Below are positions 23,262 through 37,051 of a DNA stretch of 64,000 bases, piece after piece. Under the pieces are notes generated by a model, which saw only the letters and a list, made by a program, of their open reading frames with translations, did no database searches and was not told the origin of the DNA. A program made the translations under genes and the position numbers. The stretch lies in contig CAJNYU010000904.1 of NCBI GenBank assembly GCA_905331475.1, forward strand, positions 28,939 to 92,938. Direction: 5' to 3'. Each line of letters starts with the position of its first letter. Position 1 is the stretch's first letter. Source of the stretch: Rotaria socialis (taxonomy: Eukaryota; Rotifera; Eurotatoria; Philodinida; Philodinidae).

Positions 23262-24161
23262 ATGATTTACATAACTTGTTGCAAAAAGCGCTCAAAAATA
23301 CTTTATTATCTTTTTCTCTTACATTGTACGTTGTCAATAGGGGGAACAAATGGTGGCTTGCAAAGCGATAGAGATCGTCTCCAAAAGTTACGTAGTATGC
23401 TTGTTGTCGATTTTTTCGATGCCATCAGCTGTCTCATGACATTCGGTCATGCTGTCTGGTATTGTGTAATTCAGTCGACATGTAGCAACTCGTCATCGTC
23501 AATAGCAACACCCTGGAACTGCTACAATGCTCTTGGGTATCGTCTATTCAACTACATTTTTGTTTCATATTTTAGTACACTATTGGACTGTGCTTACAAA
23601 GGATACGTACTAGGCTTTTCCGAAATCATAAAAACCGATGCTAAGCGAGGCAGCTTCTCCTGGATAATGCATTACGCTACGTTGATTGTTATAGCTCTGT
23701 CACTTATATTCACGACTTGCATCCTGTTGCCTTTTGTTCTTACAAATCTTTTGCCAATGCTGGTCATCTACGTTTGGATGTGCATAGTCTATATTGGATT
23801 TTGTATTTATATTACTGTTTCTGGTTTCAAAGTTTACAAAAACATAAAAGAATTACCAGCTAAAATTAGTAAACAAGACGATGCTGCAAATAAGGATTCA
23901 GGCCAACTAGAATTTTGTTCTTTTATGTTTACTTCTAAGGAAATACCACACGTGGGATTAGCTATGCTGTTAGCACTTGTAATATCAACATTCCCAATTC
24001 TTTTATCAATTTTGTTCAACTTTTCACAATTTTTCTACTATGGTGAATCCTACTTGAAATCAATTAATGATGATTATATCTCGCGCGATACATCGAATTA
24101 TTTTAATCTACTTAAAAGTTCAACGCAACAAATTTTGCACATGGTATTGAACTTTCTATAA
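23262..24161 (+). CDS. Predicted multi-pass membrane protein, 299 aa, unrecognised
   Basis: The frame is open for 299 codons from ATG 23262 to TAA. About six hydrophobic segments are seen, including MLVVDFFDAISCLMTFGHAV, HYATLIVIALSLIFTTCILL, LLPMLVIYVWMCIVYIGFCI and HVGLAMLLALVISTFPILLS. A charged cytosolic-type loop (KELPAKISKQDDAANKDSG) lies before the last. An acceptor-like TCAATAG at about 23333-23339 sits at the end of the first, unusual 25 residues. The true N-terminus may therefore come from an upstream exon with this piece starting at GGTNGG. Organisation suggests a transporter or receptor-like membrane protein, but no family is assigned. Confidence 0.55.
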   Translation: MIYITCCKKRSKILYYLFLLHCTLSIGGTNGGLQSDRDRLQKLRSMLVVDFFDAISCLMTFGHAVWYCVIQSTCSNSSSSIATPWNCYNALGYRLFNYIFVSYFSTLLDCAYKGYVLGFSEIIKTDAKRGSFSWIMHYATLIVIALSLIFTTCILLPFVLTNLLPMLVIYVWMCIVYIGFCIYITVSGFKVYKNIKELPAKISKQDDAANKDSGQLEFCSFMFTSKEIPHVGLAMLLALVISTFPILLSILFNFSQFFYYGESYLKSINDDYISRDTSNYFNLLKSSTQQILHMVLNFL

Positions 24162-24960
24162 GAATGATGCCTTTAATAAACAGTTCATTTTTCAAACCTT
24201 GACGAATAAAAGTGAAAATCATCTGCCGATTATATAACGACTAAATCGCATTTTAAGGCACATAACATGTTCATTATTACAGAATCATTGATTTAGTTGG
24301 AGTTCTGATCGAAACGGTTTTTATTTTATTTACATTAAATATTAATTATATTAGTAAGCGATAATACTTACGGATTCGCATTATTTATATTTTAAGCTCG
24401 AGCTGATACACATAGGATTTCATTTAAAATTTAATTATATTAGTTTTATTTTTCTTTCATAAAAATGTTCTAAATAAAATAATGCTTAATTAATGTCAAC
24501 AATTTAATATAAATATCAAGTTTCAAGTAGATGCTTTACGTTAAAATTTTAATGAATATTAAGCATCATTCTTTGATGGTGGCTATAGCTATTCAATGCA
24601 TTTTCTTGAACCCCTTTCTCAGTGTTGTATACTACGTGCTTCATCTTCATCGTTAAAGAATAACATTTTGAGAGACTTTGAGTGAGTAATCGAAAAAGCA
24701 GCCGAGATGGCAAAAATTCTGGGCTCGCCGTATAATAAAATTGTAAGTAATTTAAAAATTATATATCCATCTTATTCACATCTATTGATTATTCTTTATC
24801 AAGTGTTCGAATAATCTAGTACAATATTTGGTTTACAGACGCATAAGAAGTTGATAAATGTATTGCCAAAATTGATTTATTAAAAGAGACATCGAATATA
24901 TTACTTATTATCGCGAACGATTTTTCGAAGAGCATGCTATGCCTTTGTTGAATGAAAACT
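24162..24960. other. Intergenic, AT-rich
   Basis: No coding or RNA feature is supported in this interval. Confidence 0.4.
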
Positions 24961-25400
24961 ATTTTACTAGTAATTGGCGGACTGTGCTATGTCAATGCTT
25001 GTTTCGAATGTGATAAATAATCCGCTCCGTGCGATTGTGGATTAAACAATGTTGAGATCAACACCGATTTCACGTATAGTAAAGAGGTGATGTCGTATAG
25101 TTGGCCAATGGCTGTTTCACAGAAATATGATTGTCATCGTAATGGTATTGTTCACATGCATAATTGATCTCAACAGCAGTGAATATTTCGAACAATTGAC
25201 GAAATATACATCCATTCAAGCTGGACATCACTTCCAGATGGATCTAAGAATGATATTGCAGTAATTCACCTAACTGAATGGTTTGATTTTGTTGTCAACA
25301 AGTTCATCGCTCAAATATGTCGCCTCCCTCGTCTAAAATTGCCCACAGATTACATGAAGCGATCGCTAGACGATACCTTTTTGGCCACTGTTGGATAGAG
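24961..25400 (+). pseudogene. Decayed trypsin-like serine protease, copy 1
   Basis: Conceptual reading gives a signal-peptide-like start (ILLVIGGLCYVNA) and a Cys-rich propeptide remnant (CDCG). It continues to SYSWPMAVSQKYDCH, the region that follows the activation site in S1 proteases, and later to NDIAVIHL around the catalytic Asp. Stops fall inside (for example in the FECDK/SAPCD region and after VHMHN), and no segment carrying the catalytic His or Ser is found. It is a relic of a secreted protease, related to copy 2 about 1 kb downstream. Confidence 0.55.
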
Positions 25401-25924
25401 CTAAACTCAAATATCGTATTTTTTAGTATTACAGGTACTACGGCAGACAACTGTTTATGCAATTAATTATTGACATTTGATATGTGAATCGCTAATCAAG
25501 AATTGCCGAAGCACAGTTCTGCGCAAGATTACAGAACAATTATACAGGTGGAATACTGCAGTGGTATTTCATATGCTATGTGTCACCGATTCTTTGTCGC
25601 TCTCTTTTTTTGAGATTCATACAGAAGTAATTATTACTAACTTTTACAATTCTTTAATTTATAGTAACACAACATTTATGCGATTCAGACACTCCTGCTC
25701 TTCAATAGATTGGGGACTATTGGGAACAACTCAAAATTGTCTCATCTAGTATGTTAAACTCCTTATCTGATAATCGTCAAAATGTTTTTACACGAACCGC
25801 TTCGTTCTATAATTGAATTGAATCGATTGTGAGTTCAAAAAAATCAAAGAAAAACACTATAGAGGAAGAGCGAACCGACAGTTACATCAATCTTTAAACG
25901 ATATCCAACTCATTATAGATACAA

Positions 25925-26420
25925 TAGAAATACTGTGTTATGTGGATGCAGTCTTGAACCGGTACAACTTTCATTATAAAGAGTTTTCAGTGACGTAAAT
26001 GCAATTCCTTACAGTTGGTCGAGAAACAGCCAAACATGCCCCCAACTACTCTGACTATTGCTGCTCGTATCCATGAACATTTAGAAAGTGGAATAGAAAT
26101 AATAGAAGCGGATAAAATCTATATGCATCCAGATTTGGTTGGCAGTTCAGATGGATATCAGAGTGACATTGCTATTCTAAATTTGTTAAAGTCACTTAGC
26201 ATTGAGACTGGTCCGTTTTTAAAACGTACTTGTGTACCATATTTCAATGGGTGTATTGATCTGACACAGTATCCGCTAAACAATACTCGTCTAACTGTGG
26301 TTGGATGGGGTGGGATGCAGCAAGGAACAAATAGCTTATCCGATGTTCACAACAAGCAGAAGTTCTTGTTATTGGCAGCAATGATTCGATATGTAAATTA
26401 TTACTCAGACACATGGAGGG
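25925..26420 (+). pseudogene. Truncated trypsin-like serine protease, copy 2
   Basis: Fragments include a CGCSLEP propeptide-like piece (about 25937), NAIPYSW (about 26000), KIYMHPDL, SDIAILNLLK with the catalytic Asp, CVPYF, and RLTVVGWGG. These occur in the right order for the first two thirds of an S1 protease domain. The catalytic-His segment is missing and the frame is shifted near 26015. The 3' third, which would carry the catalytic Ser, is replaced by the GT/CA foldback element from about 26416. The open frame 26015-26503 therefore reads out of a protease remnant into repeat sequence. Confidence 0.65.
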
Positions 26421-26487
26421 CGGATGTGAATGCGCGTGTAGATGTGGCTACTGGTTATCTTTTATCATTATCTACACCCACACCCAA
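26416..26487. repeat. GT-rich/CA-rich foldback element, copy e
   Basis: GATGTGAATGCGCGTGTAGA is followed by TGTGGCTAC, the spacer TTATCTTTTATCATTATC and ACACCCACACCCAAC. It is almost identical to copy c over spacer and arms. It sits exactly where homology to a serine protease ends. Confidence 0.75.
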
Positions 26488-26499
26488 CAATAGGCCAAT

Positions 26500-29373
26500 T
26501 TAGCTGCATCGTATAGTAATATATACCTAGCCATTTTATAATGAAAGCTACTTGCGAAAACATAGAATAATAAACCCTTCACAGTGGAATAAGAGACGAT
26601 TTCACCTAACCATATATTAATTCACCCCTGATTGCTGTATAATATATGTCGTTTTGATAAATACGTAATTAATCTACTACTATTCGTTTAGTAATAAACC
26701 GTCTAAATTTAGAAAAAGAATATAAAACGCTTAAAAAAGATTCATATACCCTTAGAATATTTATATGCCCTTACAAGCATAAACCCTTGAAGGGTTGACA
26801 CAATAAATATTCAAGGGCAATGGTTGACCAGTTAGCCCTTTTTTTTACAGTGTTGGAGTGTAGATTGTAGTGTATATTATGCTTTGCACTTGTACATCAA
26901 CACCCTTACGTATATAACCTTCGCCGAATCTATCATGTGCCATTACCATCTAGCAATCATTATATCAATTAATCATTTCCTTTATGAGAACATCGTTTCT
27001 GTATAGAAATCATTATTGTTGAATCGGCACTGTCCAATTGACGCTTCTTTCCAACAAAATATGGGAATATTATTTCGACGTATCCTGTTCGTCAAAAATC
27101 ATTCGATTTATTGCATGACTACATAAAACATGAAACTATCGATTTAAGCAATAGTATATATTAATAATTATGAATTATATTCATTATTTCCATACACACT
27201 ATTCTTGCATTTTCTTCTCAATTACTTTCAGAATACTTGTCGCGGTATTCAGCGAAACAAAAAATGTAGCCACCTTAAAGTGTATCACTAATGAATAAAT
27301 GTACATAAAATTTTTCCAGTATGTGATCACACCAATGATATTGGGTGAAAATAAGAACATCGTTCCTTTCAAAAGCCTTTCAATGAAACCAGTTGAAGTG
27401 TTTAATGAAGTAGAATCATATGAAAAATATGTTTACTTCAAGAAATAAAAATTCTATTTTCATTTTCAGGTAGTAACATACACAACATATAATAAATTAT
27501 GATTATAACACAAAATTTCTTATTGTTGCTGTTAGGTAAGAAAGTGCTCCCTTTATGCTTTAGCTTAGATATCAACTAAGTTACTTTTGATTTGAATTTC
27601 AATCTATCTTGGAAGCTGTATATTAGTAATAGCAGCAGAGCTATAACTAAGATTTTAAATAATTCTAAAATCGACAAAAGATTATTAACGATGCTTGAGA
27701 ATTTTAAACATTCAAAAGAAAATCTCAAGCTAATCTCAATATTGAATGTCAGATTAATGCAAGTAACAAGTGTCCTACAGTTTTCACCGTTCGAACAAAA
27801 AGTCCGATAAACTATAAGAGAAAAATATCTATTTTATTCAAGGATGGCTTGTAGAATTCTCAACTATCAGCATTCACTTCATGATCGATTAATTGCTTGA
27901 TGATATACAATAAAAAGTTTCAAAAATTTATTTCTCGAATTCTTTGCAACGAGAATAAGCAATTGGCAGAGGAAGAGACGGACCACCAACCCTGGGCGCC
28001 AGAAAATAAAAGTTCTCTTGCTAAGAATATACGTAGATTATAGTTTAATAGATATAATCATACAGTGTTTCGCGAAAAGTTAACTATGTAATTATGGCCT
28101 GCACTTGTACTTACAATGCCACAATTTTCTTTTATTTTCCTTATTAGGAAAGTAATCACATGTCAATAAAAGATTAACTTGATACTGGAGTCATAGCATA
28201 GCAGTCTTTTGCTCAGTCATAATATATCTATTTGCCCTTGTAATTTTTTACGAACTTTATACGGTAGCTCGGGAGGCTCACTATTAAAGAAAAAGGTTTG
28301 AAAAATTCTTATTCTTGTATATTTCGATCAATAATGCCACACAAGCAATGTCAGGACTCCGGATTATAGGAAATAAAAATGAATTTTGACATTACCGCTA
28401 ATAGAAGTTTCGACTTGGAAACTACATGTATCTTTCTTAGTAATGCAATATTGATTATTTTAAATTAAACTGATTCAAATGAGGAATATAAAATATAGTG
28501 ACGACATTCATTTTCAGTTTCAACGCTATCTAAATGTGCAGCTTCCCGATTATCGAAATTTTGAAGTTATTTTGCAATTTTGTATTTACGTCGAATAGTA
28601 TATGTCGTTTAAAACTCGTGATGTAGCAGCTTTAGATCGCTGTGTAGCAGAATTGAAACACCGCCACTAAACGCAGCATGACCGATCAACTCGATTTTGA
28701 TTTTGTTAGAACCATTTCGATTCGAACTGGGTAGTATCATAGTTCTTGGAAACATATCGTTAACTTCTGAATCAAAGATGCTAGTAATAGCAGTATTACA
28801 TACGTTCAATGAAGGAAAATAAAAACTTTTTTTATCAACTGACTATTTTAACCGTCTAACGCGAATAGAGAATCTTCTCATAATATAATTTTTGTTAAAA
28901 CTCCATGAGGCTTTTATACGAATGACAGGGACGCAACTAATGGACGAGAACATGGACAATTAAGTATTTCATTTGGAGTTTTTGTCATTGTAAGTTTTTT
29001 TTTACTAAACTTTTGCCTATCGTTTTTCCGACACAAGAGAAGTTCGCCGATTGGTCTTAAAATCCTAGTTAAGCCGCTGATGACTGATAATTGATGAAAA
29101 TACACATTTTCACCTAATACTAGACCTACAAGAACACTTTTTTCCTGTCATGAAAATCGTAAATCCCGCATTATTTATGCCTCGAATAGACTCAACTTGT
29201 ATTTCATTCGGAGTATTCTCTTTTGAAATCATGATTGGAACATTTCAAATCTGTTTTTTTTTTCAAATAGAAATGCACTGATCATCAGTCTGAAGATGTC
29301 TTCATATAAACATTTTATTTATGAAGAAAAGTAGTATGATTACTTTTTCTAAAATTTATTAAAATCTTTGTAG
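26500..29373. other. Long intergenic region
   Basis: No supported genes. Between about 26568 and 26910 CCCTT/AAGGG words recur, including a 15-bp palindrome AACCCTTGAAGGGTT near 26783, suggesting a degraded repeat. An open frame at 27592-27810 (72 aa) has no motif. The end of the region should contain the first exon of the secreted-type gene at 29374, but it could not be placed. Confidence 0.4.
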
Positions 29374-29960
29374 CGGCCGCACTGCTATCAACCGACTCAT
29401 CTAATATTACAATACTTGGTCGAAATGCAAAGTCATCGCCTAATATTAAGTTGTCAGAAGTTTTTGTTAAGTATCAAGGATCAGACTCCTTTAATACAGT
29501 ACTCAGTGGCAATTTTGTTTTTATACCAAATTTGAGCAAAGCATTTGTTATTACACAGCCAACATTTTTCAAAATAACATTTCAAGGTTGTATTTATAAT
29601 GGCGGACAATACTTGCAACAGTTTGTTCAAATAATTATTAATGATTATTTGATTCTTGCTAATAAATTAGTGCCGAATACCGTTCAAAGAGTTAATTATG
29701 GTCTTGGTTTGGCTTTAAATGATGTAGACACGATTGGTGGTATATATTTCGCGACTAATCAGTACTATTCAATTACACCAATTACGCGAATTGCTCACGT
29801 ATATTTACCAGCTGGAACATACATATTTGGTGTTGGTACAAGAAATGACAGAAACACAGGCGAAATTAGGGGTGGTATTGTTACGTATGAATCGACACAA
29901 TTTGAAAATGATCGTTTACAACAAGTTGGCGATTATAAGCTTGCTATATTTCCTAATTGA
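29374..29960 (+). CDS. Secreted-type beta-rich protein, terminal exon (5' exon not located)
   Basis: A TTTGTAG acceptor at 29373 precedes a frame open to TGA at 29958-29960. It is rich in beta-strand-like alternation, with KITFQGCIYNGGQ, QIIINDYLILANKLVPN, then ITRIAHVYLPAGTYIFGVGT and GGIVTYESTQ near the end. The GTY-F-VG and T-Y strands recall jelly-roll carbohydrate- or C1q-like folds, but this is a shape resemblance only. Upstream of the acceptor the frame reaches a stop with no ATG, so a first exon carrying a start (and perhaps a signal peptide) must lie upstream, or the copy is a 5'-truncated remnant. Confidence 0.5.
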
Positions 29961-30108
29961 AGTAATTATTTTGAGAAATGAATGAGCCCCTATGAAAATG
30001 GTACACGAAACGCGTTGTACCGAAATAAAATTTCCTCACTAGAACTCATACAAATGGATTAGTCTCAAATCAAGTTAAGTGAATGTTCATGTTTAGTGTT
30101 GGCGGAGA

Positions 30109-30262
30109 TTAGGGTGGGTGTGAGTGTCGTTCTGTTTAAGTGTTTACGATGTCTTGTGAGGTTTCAGCAAGGTTGTTGTCATGGTCTGACTAGTGGGAAC
30201 ATACGTAGACGTGGCTATTTGGTCGTTCTCGTGAGAATGTGAATGTGGGTGTAGAAGTGAGG
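30109..30262. repeat. GT-rich tracts, possible foldback element copy f (C arm unclear)
   Basis: AGGGTGGGTGTGAGTGT at 30109 and GAGAATGTGAATGTGGGTGT near 30234 resemble the G-rich arms of the other elements. No convincing C-rich arm lies close by. The nearest is CACTCACACCC near 30778. Confidence 0.35.
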
Positions 30263-31145
30263 GGTTAGTCATCTAGTATTAGGTCACATGCAAACCCATA
30301 CACCAACATTTCAGCCATAACATAGAACTCACCGTAGCGGACGACTCCAATTTAAAAAAACAAATCTTTGTGATATCACTAGGGCGTACTGATTTCATAT
30401 TGAGATGATGTTCGAAGTAAAACGGAAAGAAAAGAATGAAGAATAAGGAAAATAAATATTTCGTTAGTGCTTGGTATACAAGATGCAAGCGTTTGTTGAG
30501 AGACAGCTTGAACTCAAGAACTACCAAGAACAATGAAGTTAACGGCTTCCTTTTTTTTGGAAGTGTACACACATTTATTCATACTTCTGCAAATTGTAAG
30601 ATATGCATTGCTGAATATCGATCAAATCCAAAAGTAATGAAAATTAATCACCAAAAATTTGAAGTAGCGTCATTTGAGTGTCATCTATTGCTACAGAAGT
30701 TCGTACTGCATACCCTGGAAGTTTCCAATTGGATTTCATGATAAATGATGAAGGTCTCTGTTTCTGGAAAGATAAACACTCACACCCTGCTCATAATGAT
30801 TTTTTTGTCTTGTCTGTTAACGACTAATACTAGCAAAAGATATATCATAATGTTCAGTCTCTTTTAGAGCGAGTCATTATGTAGATGATAGACCATTGAT
30901 TTAGGAAGAAAGTCTAAGAGCCCTTGTTCTTCAGATATTCTGTCTTCCAATAGGCACTCAAATGAATCTCATGAAAAGGGTGTGTATATGACTAAAGAGA
31001 ATCTAAACTCTTATATTTCATTCTCTAATTGCTATGAAATTTGTTGTGCTTCTTTTGGAAGCGAGCTGTCGGATTTTATTTTTATCTTTTACGTGTAGGT
31101 ACTTGAAGTGTCACAACACTTTAAGCACAAATTCAAACAAGAAAA

Positions 31146-32024
31146 TTAAGAATCACAGTGTACAGAATCTATGACATCAATAGTTCTATCGTCATATAAA
31201 GTAATCTTCATGTTCGGTCGAAATCCACAATTCTCATGGGCATATCCACGTTGATTGCTCACTATTCTTGTAGCATTCATGGTCAGATCAGTCGACCGAT
31301 GTGTATGTCCGTACACCCACAAACGAACAGGATCGACACAATCCGTATCATGATCGTTAACGAAAGCATCCATTAGGCCATACTCTTCATCTTCTGTTGA
31401 GCAAGTGTCATGACGAGAAGGTGCGTGATGAGTAATGATGACCACGTGTTCCTCATTGTTGCGTGCCTTTTCTATCTCTTCACGCAACCAAGCAAGTTGT
31501 TGAGCGTGCCATTCGTTTGTGTCATCCACTGTGATTCGACGTTTGCTTGTGCTTTTCCCATCTTTTCTCTCAACCCTGATCGAAATAAACCTATAATCGT
31601 TGAGACATCGACCTATTCTACTAGCGCTTTCTCGAGGAACATGAGTCCAGAGTGTAGTACCGAGTATCCGTACACTATTGGGAAGAAGATAGCTTTTGTT
31701 ATGTAAGAAATGAATGCGAGAATCGAGTTTATCGAGTTCTTGCAGTTGTTGAAGGCGGTCTTCATATTCACCTTGGTAGAAACAATGGTTTCCAGCCACA
31801 AAAAAGATATGTTCGAATCTTTGGCACTGAGCGAGTAAGAACGTTTGTAAAGATGGCACATCTGGTCTTCCAATGTCGCCGGCAAGTATTAGAACTGGTG
31901 CTACGGCTGAAAATTCGGGAGGAATTGCATTGTCGAATTCCAAATGCAGGTCACTCATGAGCATTGTTTGAAAAATTGCTTTAGCTTCAGATTCGGGAAC
32001 TTTCTTTGCTGTTTGATTATCCAT
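31146..32024 (-). CDS. Calcineurin-like metallophosphoesterase, 292 aa, single exon
   Basis: The protein carries the metallophosphoesterase signature in order: SDLH (25-27 for D-x-H), GDIG (49-52), GNHCFY (78-83), THHAPS (about 200), and GHTH (about 241-244). These residues ligate the two active-site metals. The ATG at 32022-32024 is the first in frame and nothing interrupts the reading frame to the TAA. No signal peptide is seen, so a cytosolic enzyme is likely. The family hydrolyses phosphomono- or diesters; the substrate cannot be told from sequence. The length and absence of introns would also suit a gene of bacterial origin, but this was not tested. The 3' neighbour is separated by about 1.2 kb. 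Confidence 0.9.
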   Translation of the reverse strand: MDNQTAKKVPESEAKAIFQTMLMSDLHLEFDNAIPPEFSAVAPVLILAGDIGRPDVPSLQTFLLAQCQRFEHIFFVAGNHCFYQGEYEDRLQQLQELDKLDSRIHFLHNKSYLLPNSVRILGTTLWTHVPRESASRIGRCLNDYRFISIRVERKDGKSTSKRRITVDDTNEWHAQQLAWLREEIEKARNNEEHVVIITHHAPSRHDTCSTEDEEYGLMDAFVNDHDTDCVDPVRLWVYGHTHRSTDLTMNATRIVSNQRGYAHENCGFRPNMKITLYDDRTIDVIDSVHCDS

Positions 32025-33636
32025 ATGTAATTAGAAGAGTTTGAATTCTAAAGAGAGGCGAACAAAAATATTTTTGCGGATTATTATCAATTCCTACGGC
32101 AAAACTTTTCTTAATGTTACATAGTTTATATCTCATTCGAATCTTAGATGTGCTGCAATATAATCACAAAATCAATACGTGAGTCCATCAACAATGAGCA
32201 AAATATGTGATCGCAAACGTAAGACTTGACGAAACGTACTCAGAACTTTGGTTCGATTGAAATCTATTCGAGGAATGACTAATTTTGATCGAAGGTATGG
32301 TGATTCATTAACACGTAATAATTGTTTACAAATGATTTCAGATCAACCAATAATCGCTTGATCATTAATGATGAACAAGTTTCAAGCTTTAGCATAGTTA
32401 ACTGTTTTTGCAAAACACTTCAAAACGTTTGAAGAGAAAAAGGAAAATAGATTTTTGTTTTGCAACTATGTATTTAGTATGAATGTTTAATTTTGTCAAT
32501 ATTCAGTAGTCACAAAATATAAATAAATCGAACGGAAGGATAAAAACAAAAACAAAAATGATATGACAAACACAAATATTCCTATACGAATTCTAAATCT
32601 GAATGATCTAATCATGTGTTATTTCTAATAGTGTGAAGTAAATTTATCATAACGATGTTAAGTGGTTCTAGAAATAATAACTCATTATGCACTAACCAAA
32701 ATACGGCATCTACGTCGATTCTACATAAATAATATTCTTTAGAGTCAACCAAAGTGAAGGTACTTCACTTTTTTCTCGATGAATGCTTTTGCATTCATTT
32801 GACGACTGTTTCAGACACGCCTGTCAGTCTGCAATTTTACTGTGCACAATATTTTTATGAAATAAAAGTTACGCTCACGTTACACATAATTGTAGCACTT
32901 CGAAAAAAGTATTATTCAAGTTTTTATCGACGAAAAAAACAAGTATTCATTTTGAATCTGATAGAATCACCATACATTTACTCACTTGAGAATAGCCAAA
33001 TTATTGTTTCTTCAGAAGGAATGAAAAAGAAACATCGGAGACCTCATTATAGTTATGTATAATAAGAGAAAGAAAAAGAATGGCGGCAATGACATTCATA
33101 CGACAACACCATGACGCTACAATAACTTTCGCAATTTCCTTTGTGCCAGCGCCATCATGAGTCATGGGTGACAAAAATTTTACTAACTATGCATGCGCCA
33201 AAACAATGATTTGCAACCTCAAATATTTCCCATTATTCTGTACTTTAAAACAGCATACTATACAATATGTAATGTCACAAATGAAAGATGAATAATGTGC
33301 AACGAAAGATGTGAAAGACTGTAACCTATCTAGAATCGAACGGCCTCTATAAACTCTATCATCTGGCATAAGTTAAAACCGGATTTATGTATATACATAT
33401 GTTTCACCACCAAATAACTGAAAGCATGATCTATAATTTAAGATCTTCCGTTGGTAATTCTCTCTTTTAAAAGCATACAGAGGAAGCAGTATTCTGCTAA
33501 TGGCGATGAATGAGTCATCCACCAACTATTTCAAATGGATTTCAAAAGTTTCAAACACAGTTGACAGTCGACCTCTATCTAATTGTCGACGGTATTCTAA
33601 AAAGAATTTATACTTGCTTAGAAATTTAAGTATACC
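32025..33636. other. Intergenic; 5' region of the PP1-like gene
   Basis: Scattered short frames (32754-33062 and 33500-33730) show no motifs. The latter overlaps the true first exon of the phosphatase in another frame. The promoter of the phosphatase gene should be here but is not recognisable. Confidence 0.4.
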
Positions 33637-35706
<2,070 letters not shown>

Positions 35707-36003
35707 ACACTAAACACATCTTACATAACCAACATTTATTCGCTTGTTTCTGTGATTTATAGTCGTTAAGTGTCACATAGAGAAAAATAACATGTGTTAA
35801 CTTAACACAACGCAATTTACTTTTTGTTCAATGATTTCTATGCGAACAGATAAATACTTTTAGTAATATTTAAAATCATCCATCGATAATGATGAATGAT
35901 TTACAGATAGTCTCAATTTTGAGTAAACAGAATAAACACTTTCAGAGCCAGCTTCGTTACTAAAGAACACTTTTTTTCAAAAGATAGGGGACATGTTAGG
36001 GCT

Positions 36004-36058
36004 TGAGGGTGTGGGTCTGAGTATGAAAAGAAGACGCATAGTCACACTCACACTCAAA
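36004..36058. repeat. GT-rich/CA-rich foldback element, copy g
   Basis: GAGGGTGTGGGTCTGAGTATG is followed 17 nt later by CATAGTCACACTCACACTC. The second arm's reverse complement (GAGTGTGAGTGTGACTATG) matches the first along its whole length. It lies 300 nt past the phosphatase stop and 220 nt past the 3' end of the convergent peroxidase gene. Confidence 0.7.
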
Positions 36059-36277
36059 ACTCGATATGTTTTCTTGTCTTCAGTAGAATCTTTCCAAAAT
36101 CGGTCGTTTCTCATCCGCAGTAATCTGATAACTCTCTTAATACGACATCCAGACAAGTAGCTCGATCTTCGCACCTGCTTATAATAAATTTATTATGATC
36201 AAATTGTTTAGAAATGTAAGTGTTTTTACAACAAAGTATGATTCAATTGAACTTGAGTTGAAAAATAAAACGACTTA

Positions 36278-37051
36278 TTATGCGTTCTCGCCATTGATTC
36301 GTTGTTGTTTTTTCTGTTCATGTGCCGCATTTTTCAGGGCTTTCGTGGCTGAGTGCAGTTGACGCACACCGAATGAAGAATGCTTCTGCCAGCCACGAGG
36401 AAATGTTTCGTCTTCGAAAAACAATTTGGCATCTTCAATACTGATGCGCCCGTGTTTGCCCAAGATGTGTAGAAGAATCGATGCTTCCGTCCACATGGCT
36501 TTCTCAATGTTTTTGTTCCACAAGAACTCTGGATTGTTCGCTTTGCTATCTACTTTAAAATACAAGCGAGCAGCAGCTACGTCATTCGTAGTCAAGCACT
36601 TGCCATCTTTGGAAAACGACAAAAATGTATTGAACCGTTGTTGATTGAAATTGCCCTGTTGATTGTTGCAAAGGGCTGCGTCTAGCCTACTAAGAGAAGC
36701 ATCGTGTTCAATACTCTCGGGTGCGTGGTAAGAAAGATCGGATAGCGAGAGCAAGCCGTTCTTTCCAACGGTCTTGTACGCTTGTCCAATAATGCTTTTG
36801 GCAGCTATCCAACTCAATCCCATTTTCTCCTGTGTAAAAAGATGACCTTAACCGAAAATTATAAGAAAGCATACCTGTAAGACAATCTGCAACACTTCAG
36901 GCCGAATGTTCTTGCCATCTCGTGGCAAATAGCCATGATTAGCTAGAGTGTTTAGTGCGGGGCAAGGCGAACGCGAGTCATATGGCCCAGGTGCTTCATA
37001 TCTATACTGCGTCTCGTCAGCGAAGACTGTTGCGGATTTCGAGTTACCCAT
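36278..37051 (-). CDS. Heme-thiolate peroxidase (chloroperoxidase / unspecific peroxygenase family), 242 aa, two exons
   Basis: Exons 37051-36875 and 36829-36278 flank a 45-nt GT-AG intron and join in phase (729 nt). The hallmark SPCPALNTLANHGYLPRDGK gives the PCP motif with the heme-ligating Cys at residue 30. EHDASLSR at 100-107 is the second family motif, whose Glu binds Mg or helps catalysis. These enzymes use hydrogen peroxide to oxygenate or halogenate organic substrates. They are known chiefly from fungi and oomycetes, so presence in an animal genome suggests horizontal transfer, as is common in bdelloids. No signal peptide is seen. The start MGNSKS matches an N-myristoylation signal (Gly2, Ser6), so the protein may be membrane-tethered on the cytosolic side, unlike secreted fungal enzymes. 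Confidence 0.85.

Noticed and set aside
26570-26860. Transposon ends suggested by two CACTGT words near CCCTT
   Set aside because: The two words point the same way, so they do not form terminal inverted repeats, and no target duplication was seen.
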